Below, piece after piece: positions 38,651 through 46,245 of a stretch of 64,000 nt of DNA (the stretch's first letter is position 1; every line of letters starts with the position of its first letter). Origin of the DNA: Ahrensia sp. R2A130 (GTDB taxonomy: Bacteria; Pseudomonadota; Alphaproteobacteria; Rhizobiales; Rhizobiaceae); contig NZ_AEEB01000003.1 in assembly GCF_000179775.1 (NCBI RefSeq), forward strand, positions 248,001 through 312,000. The letters run 5' to 3'. The position numbers were made by a program, and so were the translations under genes. The notes beneath the pieces were generated by a model, which did no database searches, was not told the origin of the DNA, and was given only the letters and a program-made list of their open reading frames with translations.

Positions 38651-38683
38651 AAAAAGGGCGCGATCCCGTCAGGAAACGCGCCC
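38651..38683 (-). terminator. Rho-independent terminator
   Basis: GGGCGCG (38656-38662) pairs with CGCGCCC (38677-38683). On the minus strand it is followed by TTTTTGTG. It separates the small membrane-protein gene (38700-38846) from the coupling protein. Confidence 0.8.
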
Positions 38684-38699
38684 ATTCAAAAGGTTTGGA

Positions 38700-38846
38700 T
38701 TAGCCAATCACGTTGGCGATGACGACCAGAACGATGATCCAGACCGCAACTGCACCAGCGCCTTCAAAGATGGCTTTGGTCCAGTTGGTTTTTGGTTTCG
38801 GCTTTCTGGAGATATCAATTCTGGTATCGTGTTCGAGATTGCTCAT
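38700..38846 (-). CDS. Very small single-helix membrane protein
   Basis: 48 aa: a basic N-terminal half (RKPKPKTNWTK) and one C-terminal membrane helix (GAVAVWIIVLVVIANVIG). AAAGGA at good spacing precedes the ATG at 38846 and a terminator follows the stop, so the gene is likely real although too short to classify. Such tail-anchored peptides occur beside toxin or transfer genes; the role is unknown. Confidence 0.5.
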   Translation of the reverse strand: MSNLEHDTRIDISRKPKPKTNWTKAIFEGAGAVAVWIIVLVVIANVIG

Positions 38847-38880
38847 TTGAAGCATCCTTTTAGGTGCGCGGAAGAACCTA

Positions 38881-39171
38881 CTATCCGATGCGGGCAGCAA
38901 GCAGTTGTCCCAATCTGAGCAGGAACGCGGTCAACGCCCTGAGCAGAAAGAAAACAAGGGCTAAGGCAACCGGAAACCAAACAAGCTCTACGACGAAGAC
39001 GAAATCAGGGCCGTAGTGATTGGCTGTGAACCGCAAGAGCGCTGAAACGCTTGCCTGATAAACAAGCGGCGTTACGAAGAACGTCATTACCGCAGCACCA
39101 ATGGATGCAATCCATCCGATTGAATGGGCTATGACGTCTTTGTTTGGCTCTTGGTTGTTGTGCTGCCACAT
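38881..39171 (-). CDS. Small two-helix membrane protein
   Basis: 96 aa (MWQHNNQEPNKDVIAHSIGW start). Hydrophobic helices are at about 17-40 (WIASIGAAVMTFFVTPLVY) and 60-90 (FVFVVELVWFPVALALVFFLLRALTAF). AAGGA precedes the ATG at 39171. An upstream start at 39264 is possible but lacks a ribosome binding site. It lies 34 bp ahead of the 48-aa membrane peptide and probably shares its transcript. No family recognised. Confidence 0.55.
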   Translation of the reverse strand: MWQHNNQEPNKDVIAHSIGWIASIGAAVMTFFVTPLVYQASVSALLRFTANHYGPDFVFVVELVWFPVALALVFFLLRALTAFLLRLGQLLAARIG

Positions 39172-39282
39172 GGGGTTTAGTCCTTCACCAGCGATGCGAC
39201 ATGCATCGCTTACAAGGACAGCAAAGCGCACTCGCACCGACGGGTTGGGCAAAGCAACGGACAAAGATGCACTTGCCTCAAC

Positions 39283-39313
39283 AAAAAAAAGCGCCGCTCA
39301 TTGGCGGCGCTTT
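39283..39313 (-). terminator. Rho-independent terminator
   Basis: AAAGCGCCGC (39288-39297) pairs with GCGGCGCTTT (39304-39313) around a 6-nt loop. The minus strand continues into a run of T (the A run at 39283-39290). It ends the 156-aa gene. Confidence 0.9.
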
Positions 39314-39330
39314 CAGAGTCTTTGGCTTTA

Positions 39331-39801
39331 TCAGATCGCTTGCAGTTTTCTGATTGCAACGAAAATATAGATCAGCCTCAAGCGAGGCGTCACTTTGATC
39401 TGTGCAGACTGTTTTGCGGGCTTTTTCGCGCGCATGAAGAAGTTACTAATCCACCGAAGCTCAGTGTCCCACTTCATGCCTTGATCGTATTCTTCACGCT
39501 CGCTGTCAGTTGGAACACCAAACGCTTTATCGATATCGTTCTCGCCAATGATAAACGGCTTGCCGTGATGGTTTAGGATCGCGCCACGAAAGCCGAAAAT
39601 TGCGTCCGCCATCGCGTTCGGAAACTGACGACGTGGGATTTCCAAACGCGCACAGTATCGAGCAAGCGCATTCACTGTTTCAGGGCTACGCAGCACCTCA
39701 TCGTTTGGAAGCCGAACCGCATGGTTGTCATTCGCTGCTTCAGGTACGCAAGGTGTGCAAACTGGTAAGCCGCATTTAGTGCATAGGGCTTTGTCTTGCA
39801 T
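39331..39801 (-). CDS. Hypothetical protein with an N-terminal CxxC-CxxC motif
   Basis: A 156-aa protein. CTKCGLPVCTPC (about 6-17) could bind a metal ion; the rest is a soluble segment with RLPNDEVLRSPETVNALARYC and GENDIDKAFGVPTDSEREEYDQGM, and a basic hydrophobic end. GGAGAG precedes the ATG at 39801. It has its own terminator and diverges from the 148-aa/635-aa pair across 200 bp. No family recognised. Confidence 0.6.
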   Translation of the reverse strand: MQDKALCTKCGLPVCTPCVPEAANDNHAVRLPNDEVLRSPETVNALARYCARLEIPRRQFPNAMADAIFGFRGAILNHHGKPFIIGENDIDKAFGVPTDSEREEYDQGMKWDTELRWISNFFMRAKKPAKQSAQIKVTPRLRLIYIFVAIRKLQAI

Positions 39802-40001
39802 CGTAACTCTCCATCGTAATGGAGGGAGTCCATCCCCTCGAAAATGTTTCCGAGCGCTCGGGGACAGGAACACAATGGCCATGGAACCAGAACGAGGCAC
39901 GGGAACTTCGGGGAAGTTTGGGAAATTCGTTTATCTCTATGTTTTTTCTGTGCTTTTTTGATATCTCGTGATACAATTTAACTAATTAGAAATGGAGGTT
40001 T
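39802..40001. promoter_or_regulatory. Divergent promoter region with an operator-like palindrome
   Basis: 200 bp between the 156-aa gene (minus) and the 148-aa gene (plus). It contains AACTTC-GGG-GAAGTT (39904-39918), a 6-bp inverted repeat, and four (G/A)GAAC pentamers (39867, 39883, 39889, 39902). The half toward 40002 is T-rich, as in a promoter. Functional status is inferred. Confidence 0.3.
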
Positions 40002-40448
40002 ATGAAATCCAAAGAACACATAACTACATACACTGTTGAGGTTATTCGACATCACGATGCCGGGCATGTCGCTGTTGAGGCTTGGAAAGACGAAAAGGGC
40101 AATTTGCGACGATGCAATGGCCCCTATCTTACCAACTACGATGAGAAGGGCCGAAAGACGCTTGAAACTTTCAACGTCGATTTATTCGATCCGTTCGAAG
40201 ACGGTCGCCATCCTGCGAGCATACGATACGACCCTGAGACCGGAAATGTGGAAAGCGAAGTTTATTTCAATCTTTCCGGCCAGTTACATAGATATCACGG
40301 CCCCGCCACAATCCATTACGACCCCGAAACGGGTGAGGTGGTCGGCGAGCATTTTTTCATCAACGGGCAGAGAGTTGATGAGAATGGGCAACTGGTGGAG
40401 GATATTGGATATGAAGACCCAATATTTAATCTACACCCCGAACCGTAG
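40002..40448 (+). CDS. MORN-like repeat protein, first gene of an unknown pair
   Basis: A 148-aa acidic protein containing at least two copies of a GxLxRxxGPxxxxYDxxxG unit: GNLRRCNGPYLTNYDEKG (about 35-52) and GQLHRYHGPATIHYDPETG (about 92-110), with NGQRVDENGQ after them. Similar repeats occur in phage-related proteins and in immunity or antitoxin-type proteins. GGAGG lies 7 bp before the ATG. The 635-aa gene starts 11 bp after its stop, so the two form an operon. I do not recognise a named family. Confidence 0.65.
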   Translation: MKSKEHITTYTVEVIRHHDAGHVAVEAWKDEKGNLRRCNGPYLTNYDEKGRKTLETFNVDLFDPFEDGRHPASIRYDPETGNVESEVYFNLSGQLHRYHGPATIHYDPETGEVVGEHFFINGQRVDENGQLVEDIGYEDPIFNLHPEP

Positions 40449-40459
40449 GATAAACGATT

Positions 40460-42367
40460 TTGCAATCGATGTCGTTTGACAAATTCAAACGTCGCTTTGA
40501 ATCAGATGCCCTGAAACTTAAGAAGGTTGGGCCGAACCCAACGAATCAAAAGGCCGTTCAGGCTCGGAAATTGTTGGCGAAGGCACTCAGCGAGAAGCGA
40601 ACCGTTGTTGAACGGGAGAAGATCGTTAGGGCCGCATGTAAACTGGCCGGAATATCAGACAGCCTTATCTCCGGCTCATTTGCGGCCAGTTTCTCTAAGT
40701 CAGGTAACGGGCATGAAACGATCATTTGGACGCTTTATTTTTATTTCCATTGGCATCAGCTACATACTGACTTCATAGTTAAAGCGGATAAAATCTTGCT
40801 CGGCGCACCCTTTGAAAAGGCAGCTAAGCGGCCTGTCAGGGTCAAAGCCGAAATTAATCCCTCAAAGACCCGCAGCGCATGGGCCGTAAAAGACGAAACT
40901 CTTGCGGTTTTCTTTGAGCCAGTCATGCCAAAGCAGGGGGTCGACCAACTCATTGAGATCACGCATGAGGTGGTCAATGAAAGCCTCGAAAGCAATCCAA
41001 TTGATTACAAAACCTCGATTGTCGAGCGCGCACAAACAGAAGGGCTCATTGATTCCGGTTTGGAAACTCAATGGCTGACCGCCGGTCTATCGGCAGGACT
41101 AAGGCCGGATGTTAATCGCGGTTTTAGCGGTGAAGGCTCTGAGGCGTTTGAACAACTCTACCGTGAGAAATGGCGATTTCTGAGTTCTTCGCCGACCGAT
41201 GACGAGAAATCGTGGATCGAGAAAATTGCGGCGAATAGCGAAGATCGCGAGTTCTTGGATCGTGAACTGGAATCAACGACCGTCCAAACGCCCGAAGGGG
41301 CGAAGCGGATAAAGCTACTCGAATGTCTTATCGCAACGCAGGATGGTCTGCCATTGATTAACCATTCCGAGAGTGTCATCGGACATCTGATACAAATGTC
41401 AGAAATGAACCTTTCGCAAAGTACCAAGAATTTCCTTGATTATTCGCTTGCCAGAAACGCTGCTGTGACCGGGCAATCTGAATTGGCAATTCAAAATTAT
41501 TATCGCCTGAAAGACAAAAAATTCCTAGCGGAACGGGCGATTGATATTCGCTACAACATGATAAATGCATCATATGCATTGAGAATGAATAAGCACTACG
41601 GCTCTGAGGCGGTTTCTACCGAAATTCGGCTTTCAGCCGATAGAAGCGAGGAGACCCAGAGGCAGTTGAATTCGGAAAAGCTTGATGGCTTTGACGCAAA
41701 TAAGGAAATCACAAAATTCTGTAGCGATTTCTCTATTGATCCCGAAACGGTAACGACTTCATCCATCCAAGACTACGTCAAACGCTTCAATGGCCCGAAT
41801 GGCGCGAAGATCATCTATTTCTTCCATCTTGAGAAAATTCTTCGGACCAAACCATCAGAGCGACTTCTCATTCGTGAGCGCTACGAAGACATCGTAAGAA
41901 TGTTAAAGCTGTTGTCTGATACAGCGCGCGCCGGGGATACAAGTGTGAACTTCACCACGGATGCTTGGTATCCGCTCGTATTCCTGCATTCCATCGCAGG
42001 AAACTTAGGCGACTATGATCTGATGAAGACGATTGAAAACACAATTGATGGCTTCGAGGGTTGGAAGCATGCGAGCAATTTGAGGGAGAGCGTCCAAAAA
42101 GAGCGCGATCAGGGGAGTTTTCTCATGTTGCTGCATGAGTTTAATCGCGGCATGGGCGTCGCTAGCAAGGGTGTGACAGTCAACATTCGTTCAGAAGTTG
42201 AAAAGTTCAAAAGCCAGTTCAAAACGCTACGTTTCATGCCCGCACTCTTCCAAACGGTGACCCATGGCTTACGCGAGATTGGCGATGAATATGACCCGCT
42301 ATGGGACGTGAGCGCCCTTTCCAGGCGAGGCGTCTCCCATTGGAATTATATGGATCGGTGGCGGTAA
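40460..42367 (+). CDS. Large hypothetical protein, second gene of an unknown pair
   Basis: A 635-aa soluble, probably mainly helical protein. It has no signal peptide, no membrane helix and no nucleotide-binding or nuclease motif that I can see. TPR-like stretches are suggested around 320-380 (FLDYSLARNAAVTGQSELAIQNYYRLKD, residues D324 to D351) and 515-560. Translation begins at TTG 40460 (AGGA ends 9 bp upstream) or ATG 40469, which is 18 bp from it. It is cargo of the island, next to the IS. A partner role with the MORN-like protein is inferred from the operon. Confidence 0.6.
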   Translation: MQSMSFDKFKRRFESDALKLKKVGPNPTNQKAVQARKLLAKALSEKRTVVEREKIVRAACKLAGISDSLISGSFAASFSKSGNGHETIIWTLYFYFHWHQLHTDFIVKADKILLGAPFEKAAKRPVRVKAEINPSKTRSAWAVKDETLAVFFEPVMPKQGVDQLIEITHEVVNESLESNPIDYKTSIVERAQTEGLIDSGLETQWLTAGLSAGLRPDVNRGFSGEGSEAFEQLYREKWRFLSSSPTDDEKSWIEKIAANSEDREFLDRELESTTVQTPEGAKRIKLLECLIATQDGLPLINHSESVIGHLIQMSEMNLSQSTKNFLDYSLARNAAVTGQSELAIQNYYRLKDKKFLAERAIDIRYNMINASYALRMNKHYGSEAVSTEIRLSADRSEETQRQLNSEKLDGFDANKEITKFCSDFSIDPETVTTSSIQDYVKRFNGPNGAKIIYFFHLEKILRTKPSERLLIRERYEDIVRMLKLLSDTARAGDTSVNFTTDAWYPLVFLHSIAGNLGDYDLMKTIENTIDGFEGWKHASNLRESVQKERDQGSFLMLLHEFNRGMGVASKGVTVNIRSEVEKFKSQFKTLRFMPALFQTVTHGLREIGDEYDPLWDVSALSRRGVSHWNYMDRWR

Positions 42368-42421
42368 GCTCGACATTGGCGACTATGTTTGAGTGAAATT
42401 TGCACTGCGCACCCAAAATTT

Positions 42422-42447
42422 GGGGGTATATATACGTGTGTGACCCA
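42422..42447 (+). repeat. Left terminal inverted repeat of the IS
   Basis: Begins GGGGGTAT and continues with the core ATATACGTGTGTGACCCA (42430-42447), identical in the right end. Immediately inside, GACCCA-TTGACT-TGGGTC forms a small palindrome. Confidence 0.85.
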
Positions 42448-42502
42448 TTGACTTGGGTCCGATAAAAGCCTAAATTATCGGTACAGCATAGGAGCCGTAC
42501 CG

Positions 42503-43432
42503 ATGAAAATGCAGTTTGATAGCCTCTTCGCAATGATGGAAGCCTTTCCAGACGAGCAAACCGCTATCGACCACCTTCGCTCAATCCGTTGGGGCGAGAA
42601 CAACGAACGCGCTCACTGCCCACATTGCGGCTCCACTCGCGTCATGCATTTCAAAGACGGCAAAACCCACAAGTGCAGCGAGAAAGAGTGCCGCAAGCGC
42701 TTCTCAATCAAAGTCGGCACGATCTTTGAAGACTCGAAAATCCCTCTGCGTAAATGGTTCATGGCAATCTGGCTTATCACTTCCCACAAGAAGGGCATCG
42801 CCAGCACCACGCTCGCCAAGGACATTCACGTCACTCAAAAGACCGCTTGGTTCATGACGCAACGCCTTCGCTTTGCTGCGCGTACACGTTCGTTCAATCG
42901 CAAGATGCAGGGACCGGTGGAAATTGACGAGACTTTCATGGGTGGCAAGGAAAAGAACAAACACGCCAACAAGCGCCAGAACGCCGGTCGCGGCCCTGTA
43001 GGCAAAGAAGTCGTATGGGGCGCGTTGGAGCGCAACGGTGAACTTCGCGTGATGCACATTCCCAACCTGCATGGCGTCAAACAGCGCGTCTTTGACAACG
43101 TGAAGGAAGGCGAAATCGTTGTGACTGACGAGTATGGCGGGTATCGCGGCCTATCGACCGCATACTTCCACCAGACGGTGAACCACGGCGCAGGCCAGTA
43201 TGCACACACCGGCAATTATTATCACACCAACTCAATCGAAGGCGCTTGGTCGCAATTCAAACGGCAGGTCTATGGCATTCACCATTGGGTGAGTGGCAAG
43301 CACTTGCATCGCTATCTTTCGGAGTTCGCATGGCGCTACAATCGCCGCGAACATGGCGAAGGTGATCGCGTCAACGATCTGCTGAAATGGGCTGATGGCG
43401 GCAAACTCTCCTACAAGGAATTGATCGCGTGA
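42503..43432 (+). CDS. IS1595-family (ISXO2-like) transposase
   Basis: 309 aa. An N-terminal zinc ribbon has C39, C42, C58 and C63 (HCPHCG ... KCSEKECRKRF). The catalytic core is D142 (VEIDETFMGG), D209 (VVTDEYGGY) and N243/E246 (HTNSIEGAW), the DDN-type pattern of IS1595. The length and the ending YNRREHGEG are typical. The ATG at 42503 lies in the left end region. The stop overlaps the next ORF by 4 bp (ATGA or GTGA type), coupling their translation. Confidence 0.95.
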   Translation: MKMQFDSLFAMMEAFPDEQTAIDHLRSIRWGENNERAHCPHCGSTRVMHFKDGKTHKCSEKECRKRFSIKVGTIFEDSKIPLRKWFMAIWLITSHKKGIASTTLAKDIHVTQKTAWFMTQRLRFAARTRSFNRKMQGPVEIDETFMGGKEKNKHANKRQNAGRGPVGKEVVWGALERNGELRVMHIPNLHGVKQRVFDNVKEGEIVVTDEYGGYRGLSTAYFHQTVNHGAGQYAHTGNYYHTNSIEGAWSQFKRQVYGIHHWVSGKHLHRYLSEFAWRYNRREHGEGDRVNDLLKWADGGKLSYKELIA

Positions 43433-43611
43433 CCCGCAGACCAAAGAAATACGAACCGCCTTTATCTCTCGACATGGATTTTGGAGAGGCGTTGGCAAGG
43501 TTCGGGCAAACTGACAAGGTAGAAGCTGACAAGCTAGCGGAGAAGGCCCGTTCCAAAAAGAAACCGCCACCATCCGATAAGGATAGCAGCGGCTCTTCCG
43601 AGCCATCTTAA
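43429..43611 (+). CDS. Small basic passenger protein of the IS
   Basis: 60 aa: MTRRPKKYEPPLSLDMDFGE at the start, EALARFGQTDK in the middle, and a Lys/Pro/Ser-rich tail. It starts at GTG within the transposase stop. PPLxLDMDFxEALxRF looks like a conserved motif that I have seen encoded beside IS transposases; I do not know a function. A 5-bp hairpin (GGCTC-TTCC-GAGCC, 43591-43604) lies in its last codons, leading into the structured region. Confidence 0.65.
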   Translation: MTRRPKKYEPPLSLDMDFGEALARFGQTDKVEADKLAEKARSKKKPPPSDKDSSGSSEPS

Positions 43612-43612
43612 G

Positions 43613-43919
43613 CGGCTACGCCGCCGGACAGACACGTTGTGGGTCTTACCCCCACTACCTTAGAGGCAGCAGCGGTAGTGGCCGCGCACAAACTCAATTC
43701 GGCCATGCCGAATGCGAGTGTACGGGTCTACCCAATGACAAGCTTTTTGGCTCATCACAGGCACTCCTGTGTGGCGTGCCTATTGTGCGCTCCGACTGGA
43801 ATCGCTATAGTCGCGTAGCGTTACTACGCACGAAACTGCCTTCGCTCTCGGCCTTAGCACAATCCCGCTACCGAGAGATGCTGGCACCTAGACCGGGGCC
43901 CCTGCAAGGGCACCCGGTC
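43613..43919 (+). ncRNA. Candidate structured noncoding RNA carried by the IS
   Basis: No convincing ORF, but many perfect stems: CCACTACC/GGTAGTGG (43652-43659 with 43674-43681), ATTCGGC/GCCGAAT (43697-43703 with 43707-43713), CACAGG/CCTGTG (43756-43761 with 43766-43771), CGACT/AGTCG (43793-43797 with 43809-43813), GCGTAG/CTACGC (43813-43818 with 43824-43829), CTCTCGG/CCGAGAG (43845-43851 with 43871-43877), GACCGGGGCCC with GGGC-A-CCCGGTC (43891-43901 with 43908-43919). ATTGTGC (43782-43788) also pairs with GCACAAT (43857-43863) inside the CTCTCGG loop, a pseudoknot. I do not recognise a known RNA class. Strand and ends are inferred. Confidence 0.55.
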
Positions 43920-44071
43920 ACTTCGTACCAGATCGCATCCTTCATTTACCATTCAACAAACAATTCGGCAAGTTTTGAGTGGGGATGAATGGCCTCTAAG
44001 CCTTTGATGAGAATCGCGTTTTGACTCTGATGTATCCCGTGGTGCAAGTTCGCTGTGAACGGGAGACGATC

Positions 44072-44566
44072 ATGAACGACGATATACGCAAAGCACTGAA
44101 AACGATCATTGAATCGAAGAACGCGATTGCGCGAGCCGAGCGGTTCATTAAGGCCTACGAAGAATTTTCAGGCGCATCTGTTGATCGGGACACGCTTATC
44201 GCTGAAGGGGACGCTGTGAGTACTCCCCGCTATTCACAGGAACATTCAGGGAACCAAATGAGACGTCGCAACAATCCTAAGCGTGTTGCTGACGTGGCGG
44301 CGCGCGTGATTCGAGGCTTTGGTGGCCCTGTTCAGCGCGGCGATCTGGTAGAAGCGATTGAGGCAACCGGCCTAGAAATATTCAGCGATGATAAGCCAAG
44401 ATATGTCGGGACAATTCTGTGGCGCAATAAAGAGCGGTTCGTGAACATCGAAGGGCGGGGATACGTGACTAAGGATATTGCAGAGGAGATGGCAAACAAT
44501 GATCGGGAAGAAATCGAATACCAACGCCTGAGGGATCAGCAAGCGGATATTGACGACCTGATATGA
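44072..44566 (+). CDS. Winged-helix (HARE-HTH-like) passenger protein of the IS
   Basis: 164 aa. Residues about 62-130 (RVADVAARVIRGFGGPVQRG, EAIEATGLEIF, YVGTILWRNKERFVNIEGRGYV) match the HARE-HTH pattern: helix, a GGPxxxxxLVEAI recognition helix, then a wing ending in an xGxGYV turn. HARE-HTH domains occur in proteins of chromatin and DNA modification/restriction. The N-terminus is a coiled-coil-like helix. GGGAGA precedes the ATG at 44072; an in-frame ATG at 44021 is less likely. It is the last gene inside the IS. Confidence 0.65.
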   Translation: MNDDIRKALKTIIESKNAIARAERFIKAYEEFSGASVDRDTLIAEGDAVSTPRYSQEHSGNQMRRRNNPKRVADVAARVIRGFGGPVQRGDLVEAIEATGLEIFSDDKPRYVGTILWRNKERFVNIEGRGYVTKDIAEEMANNDREEIEYQRLRDQQADIDDLI

Positions 44567-44577
44567 GTCATCCGACT

Positions 44578-44603
44578 TGGGTCACACACGTATATAGTTC
44601 CCC
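44578..44603 (-). repeat. Right terminal inverted repeat of the IS
   Basis: On the minus strand it begins GGGGAACT, then has the same 18-nt core as the left end. The recombinase fragment starts at the next base, 44604, and the repeat supplies an in-frame TAG (44595-44597). Confidence 0.85.
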
Positions 44604-46076
44604 TACAAAGGTCACGAGGTCGTAGAAGTTTTTCGTGATGAAGGTGTATCCGGCGGCGTTGTAGATCGCCCCGCGATTAAAGCCATGCTCACATGGCTAC
44701 GCAAAAACAGAAGCCAAGAGCCAATCGTCCTTATTGATGATATCTCTCGCATTGCCAGAGGCATTGAGGCCCATTGGAAACTGCGAAGTGCTATCGGCTC
44801 GGTTGGCGCAAAACTGCAAAGCCCCTCGATTGAGTTTGGTGATGATAGTGACAGTCAGCTTGTCGAGAACATGCTTGCCTCTGTTTCGCAGCACCAACGC
44901 CAGAAAAACGGTGAGCAGGTCGTCAACCGCATGAAAGCGCGTCTGATAAACGGGTACTTTCCATTCTGGGTGCCAACGGGCTATCGCTATGAGCGCGTCA
45001 AAGGCCATAGCGGCAAAATGATTGTGCGCGATGAACCTCATGCTTCTCTTATTCAAGAGGCCCTTGAAGGCTTTGCAACTGGACGTTTTCAAACACAGGT
45101 GGACGTGAAACGCTTTTTAGAGCCGCACTCAATATTCGCACGTGACAACAAGGGAGAGATACACCCGCAACGCATTGCCAATCTTCTTACCAATAAAATC
45201 TATGTAGGCTATTACGAATACAAACCTTGGAACGTACCGCTCACCAAAGGCAAACACGAAGCGTTGATCTCATGGGACACGTTTCAGCGCATCCAGGCCC
45301 GCTTGAATGAAGGCGCTGTTATTCGCTCAGGAGCAAACACGGAGAGCGATTTCCCGCTCAAAGGTTTCGTGACATGCGGATGCTGCAACAAGCCTCTGAC
45401 GGCTTACTATGCTAAAGGCCGCAACAAACGCTACCCGTACTATGAATGCTTCAACAAAGAGTGCGACGAATGCCGAAAAACCATCCGCAAGGAAATGATT
45501 GAAGGGGAGTTCGAAAACCTTGTTCAATCCATGCGCCCCCATGCAAGTCTCATGGCTACAGCAGCAGCCATGTTCCGCGCGCACTGGAATGCCCGCATCG
45601 CAGGCTTTGCAGCCAAGCTCGAGGAACAAAAGAAAGCTTTGGCAAGGATCAAAACCAAAATCAGCCGTCTGACAGATCGCTTGATTGATACCTCAAGTCC
45701 AAATGCCATTTCAGCCTATGAGAACAAGTTAGACAGGCTTGAAGCTGAAAAGGCACTGATTGCCGAGAATCTGGCGCAGAAGCCGGATTTGAACCAAGAC
45801 TTCGATGTTAGTTTTCGAACCGCAATGAACTTTCTCGCAAACCCTTGGAAACTATGGACTTCTGACAATCCCGAACACCGTAAAACACTCATCAAACTGG
45901 TGTTCGCAGCCCCATTACCATACATGCGGAATCAGGGGTTTCGAACCGCAAAAACCACTAGCCCTTTCAAGGCGTTAGTAGGTATTTCAGGTGAAGAAAA
46001 AGAAATGGCGGACAGGGTGGGATTCGAACCCACGGTACGCTTCCACGCACGGCAGTTTTCAAGACTGCTGCCTTAA
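44604..46076 (+). pseudogene. Large serine recombinase (integrase), N-terminal catalytic part lost
   Basis: The frame is in register from 44604, reading YKGHEVVEVFRDEGVSGG and then DRPAIKAMLTWLRK, the usual middle of a resolvase domain. The first 40-50 residues with the catalytic serine are missing; upstream is the IS end, with in-frame TAG at 44595. What remains has the Recombinase domain (about 100-230), a zinc ribbon (CGCCNKPL ... CFNKECDEC) and a long coiled coil. The last residues (DRVGFEPTVRF...) come from antisense tRNA-Ser. An internal ATG at 44685 could still give a 463-aa fragment, presumably inactive. Confidence 0.85.
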
Positions 46077-46096
46077 ACCACTCGGCCACCTGTCCG
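46006..46096 (-). tRNA. tRNA-Ser (anticodon TGA)
   Basis: 91 nt with encoded CCA on the minus strand (TGG at 46006). The acceptor is CGGACAG/CTGTCCG, there is a long variable arm (CGTGCGTGGAAGCGTACCG-like), the anticodon arm is CAGT-CTTGAAA-ACTG with TGA, and the T arm contains GGGTTCGAATCCC. Its 3' end faces the island and overlaps the 3' end of the recombinase gene, so it is the likely integration target. Confidence 0.96.
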
Positions 46097-46245
46097 CTAT
46101 CTGCTCTATGACGCTGTGCGGCGCGGAAATCAACGGGGGAAAGCACCTGTATTAGCTCTGCACTTGCTGCGAATCGAGGAATGAGGTTTGAGGGGCATGC
46201 TTTTCGCAGGCGGTTTGTCCGCCAGCATGATTGGACAAGCCACCA

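Larger units (their letters stand above)
42422..44603 (+). mobile_element. IS1595-family insertion sequence with passenger genes
   Basis: 2182 bp bounded by 26-bp terminal inverted repeats that agree at 23 positions (42422-42447 and 44578-44603). Order: transposase, 60-aa protein, structured noncoding stretch, winged-helix protein. The flanking octamers (CAAAATTT left, TACAAAGG right) differ, so the expected 8-bp target duplication is missing; the right flank is a truncated recombinase. This suggests an adjacent deletion or recombination after insertion. Passenger genes are known in some IS1595 subgroups. Confidence 0.85.
32992..46005. mobile_element. Integrative mobilizable element (island) between tRNA-Thr and tRNA-Ser; left end approximate
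   Basis: About 13 kb carrying a relaxase, MobC-like protein, VirD4/TraG-type coupling protein, small hypotheticals, a serine recombinase next to tRNA-Ser and an IS1595-family IS, with no housekeeping gene. It looks more AT-rich than the flanks. No mating-pair-formation genes are present, so transfer would need a helper conjugative element. The right end is the 3' end of tRNA-Ser (46006). The left end could not be fixed: no copy of the tRNA-Ser 3' end was found in 32992-33700. The truncated recombinase suggests that the element is now stuck. Confidence 0.75.

Noticed and set aside
43591..43988. Group I or group II intron within the IS
   Set aside because: The pseudoknot order first suggested the P3/P7 arrangement of a group I intron, but there is no room for P8 and no conserved core sequences; no group II domain V was found.
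43776..43988. A 70-aa ORF inside the structured region
   Set aside because: No ribosome binding site and composition driven by the hairpins; it ends far from any motif.
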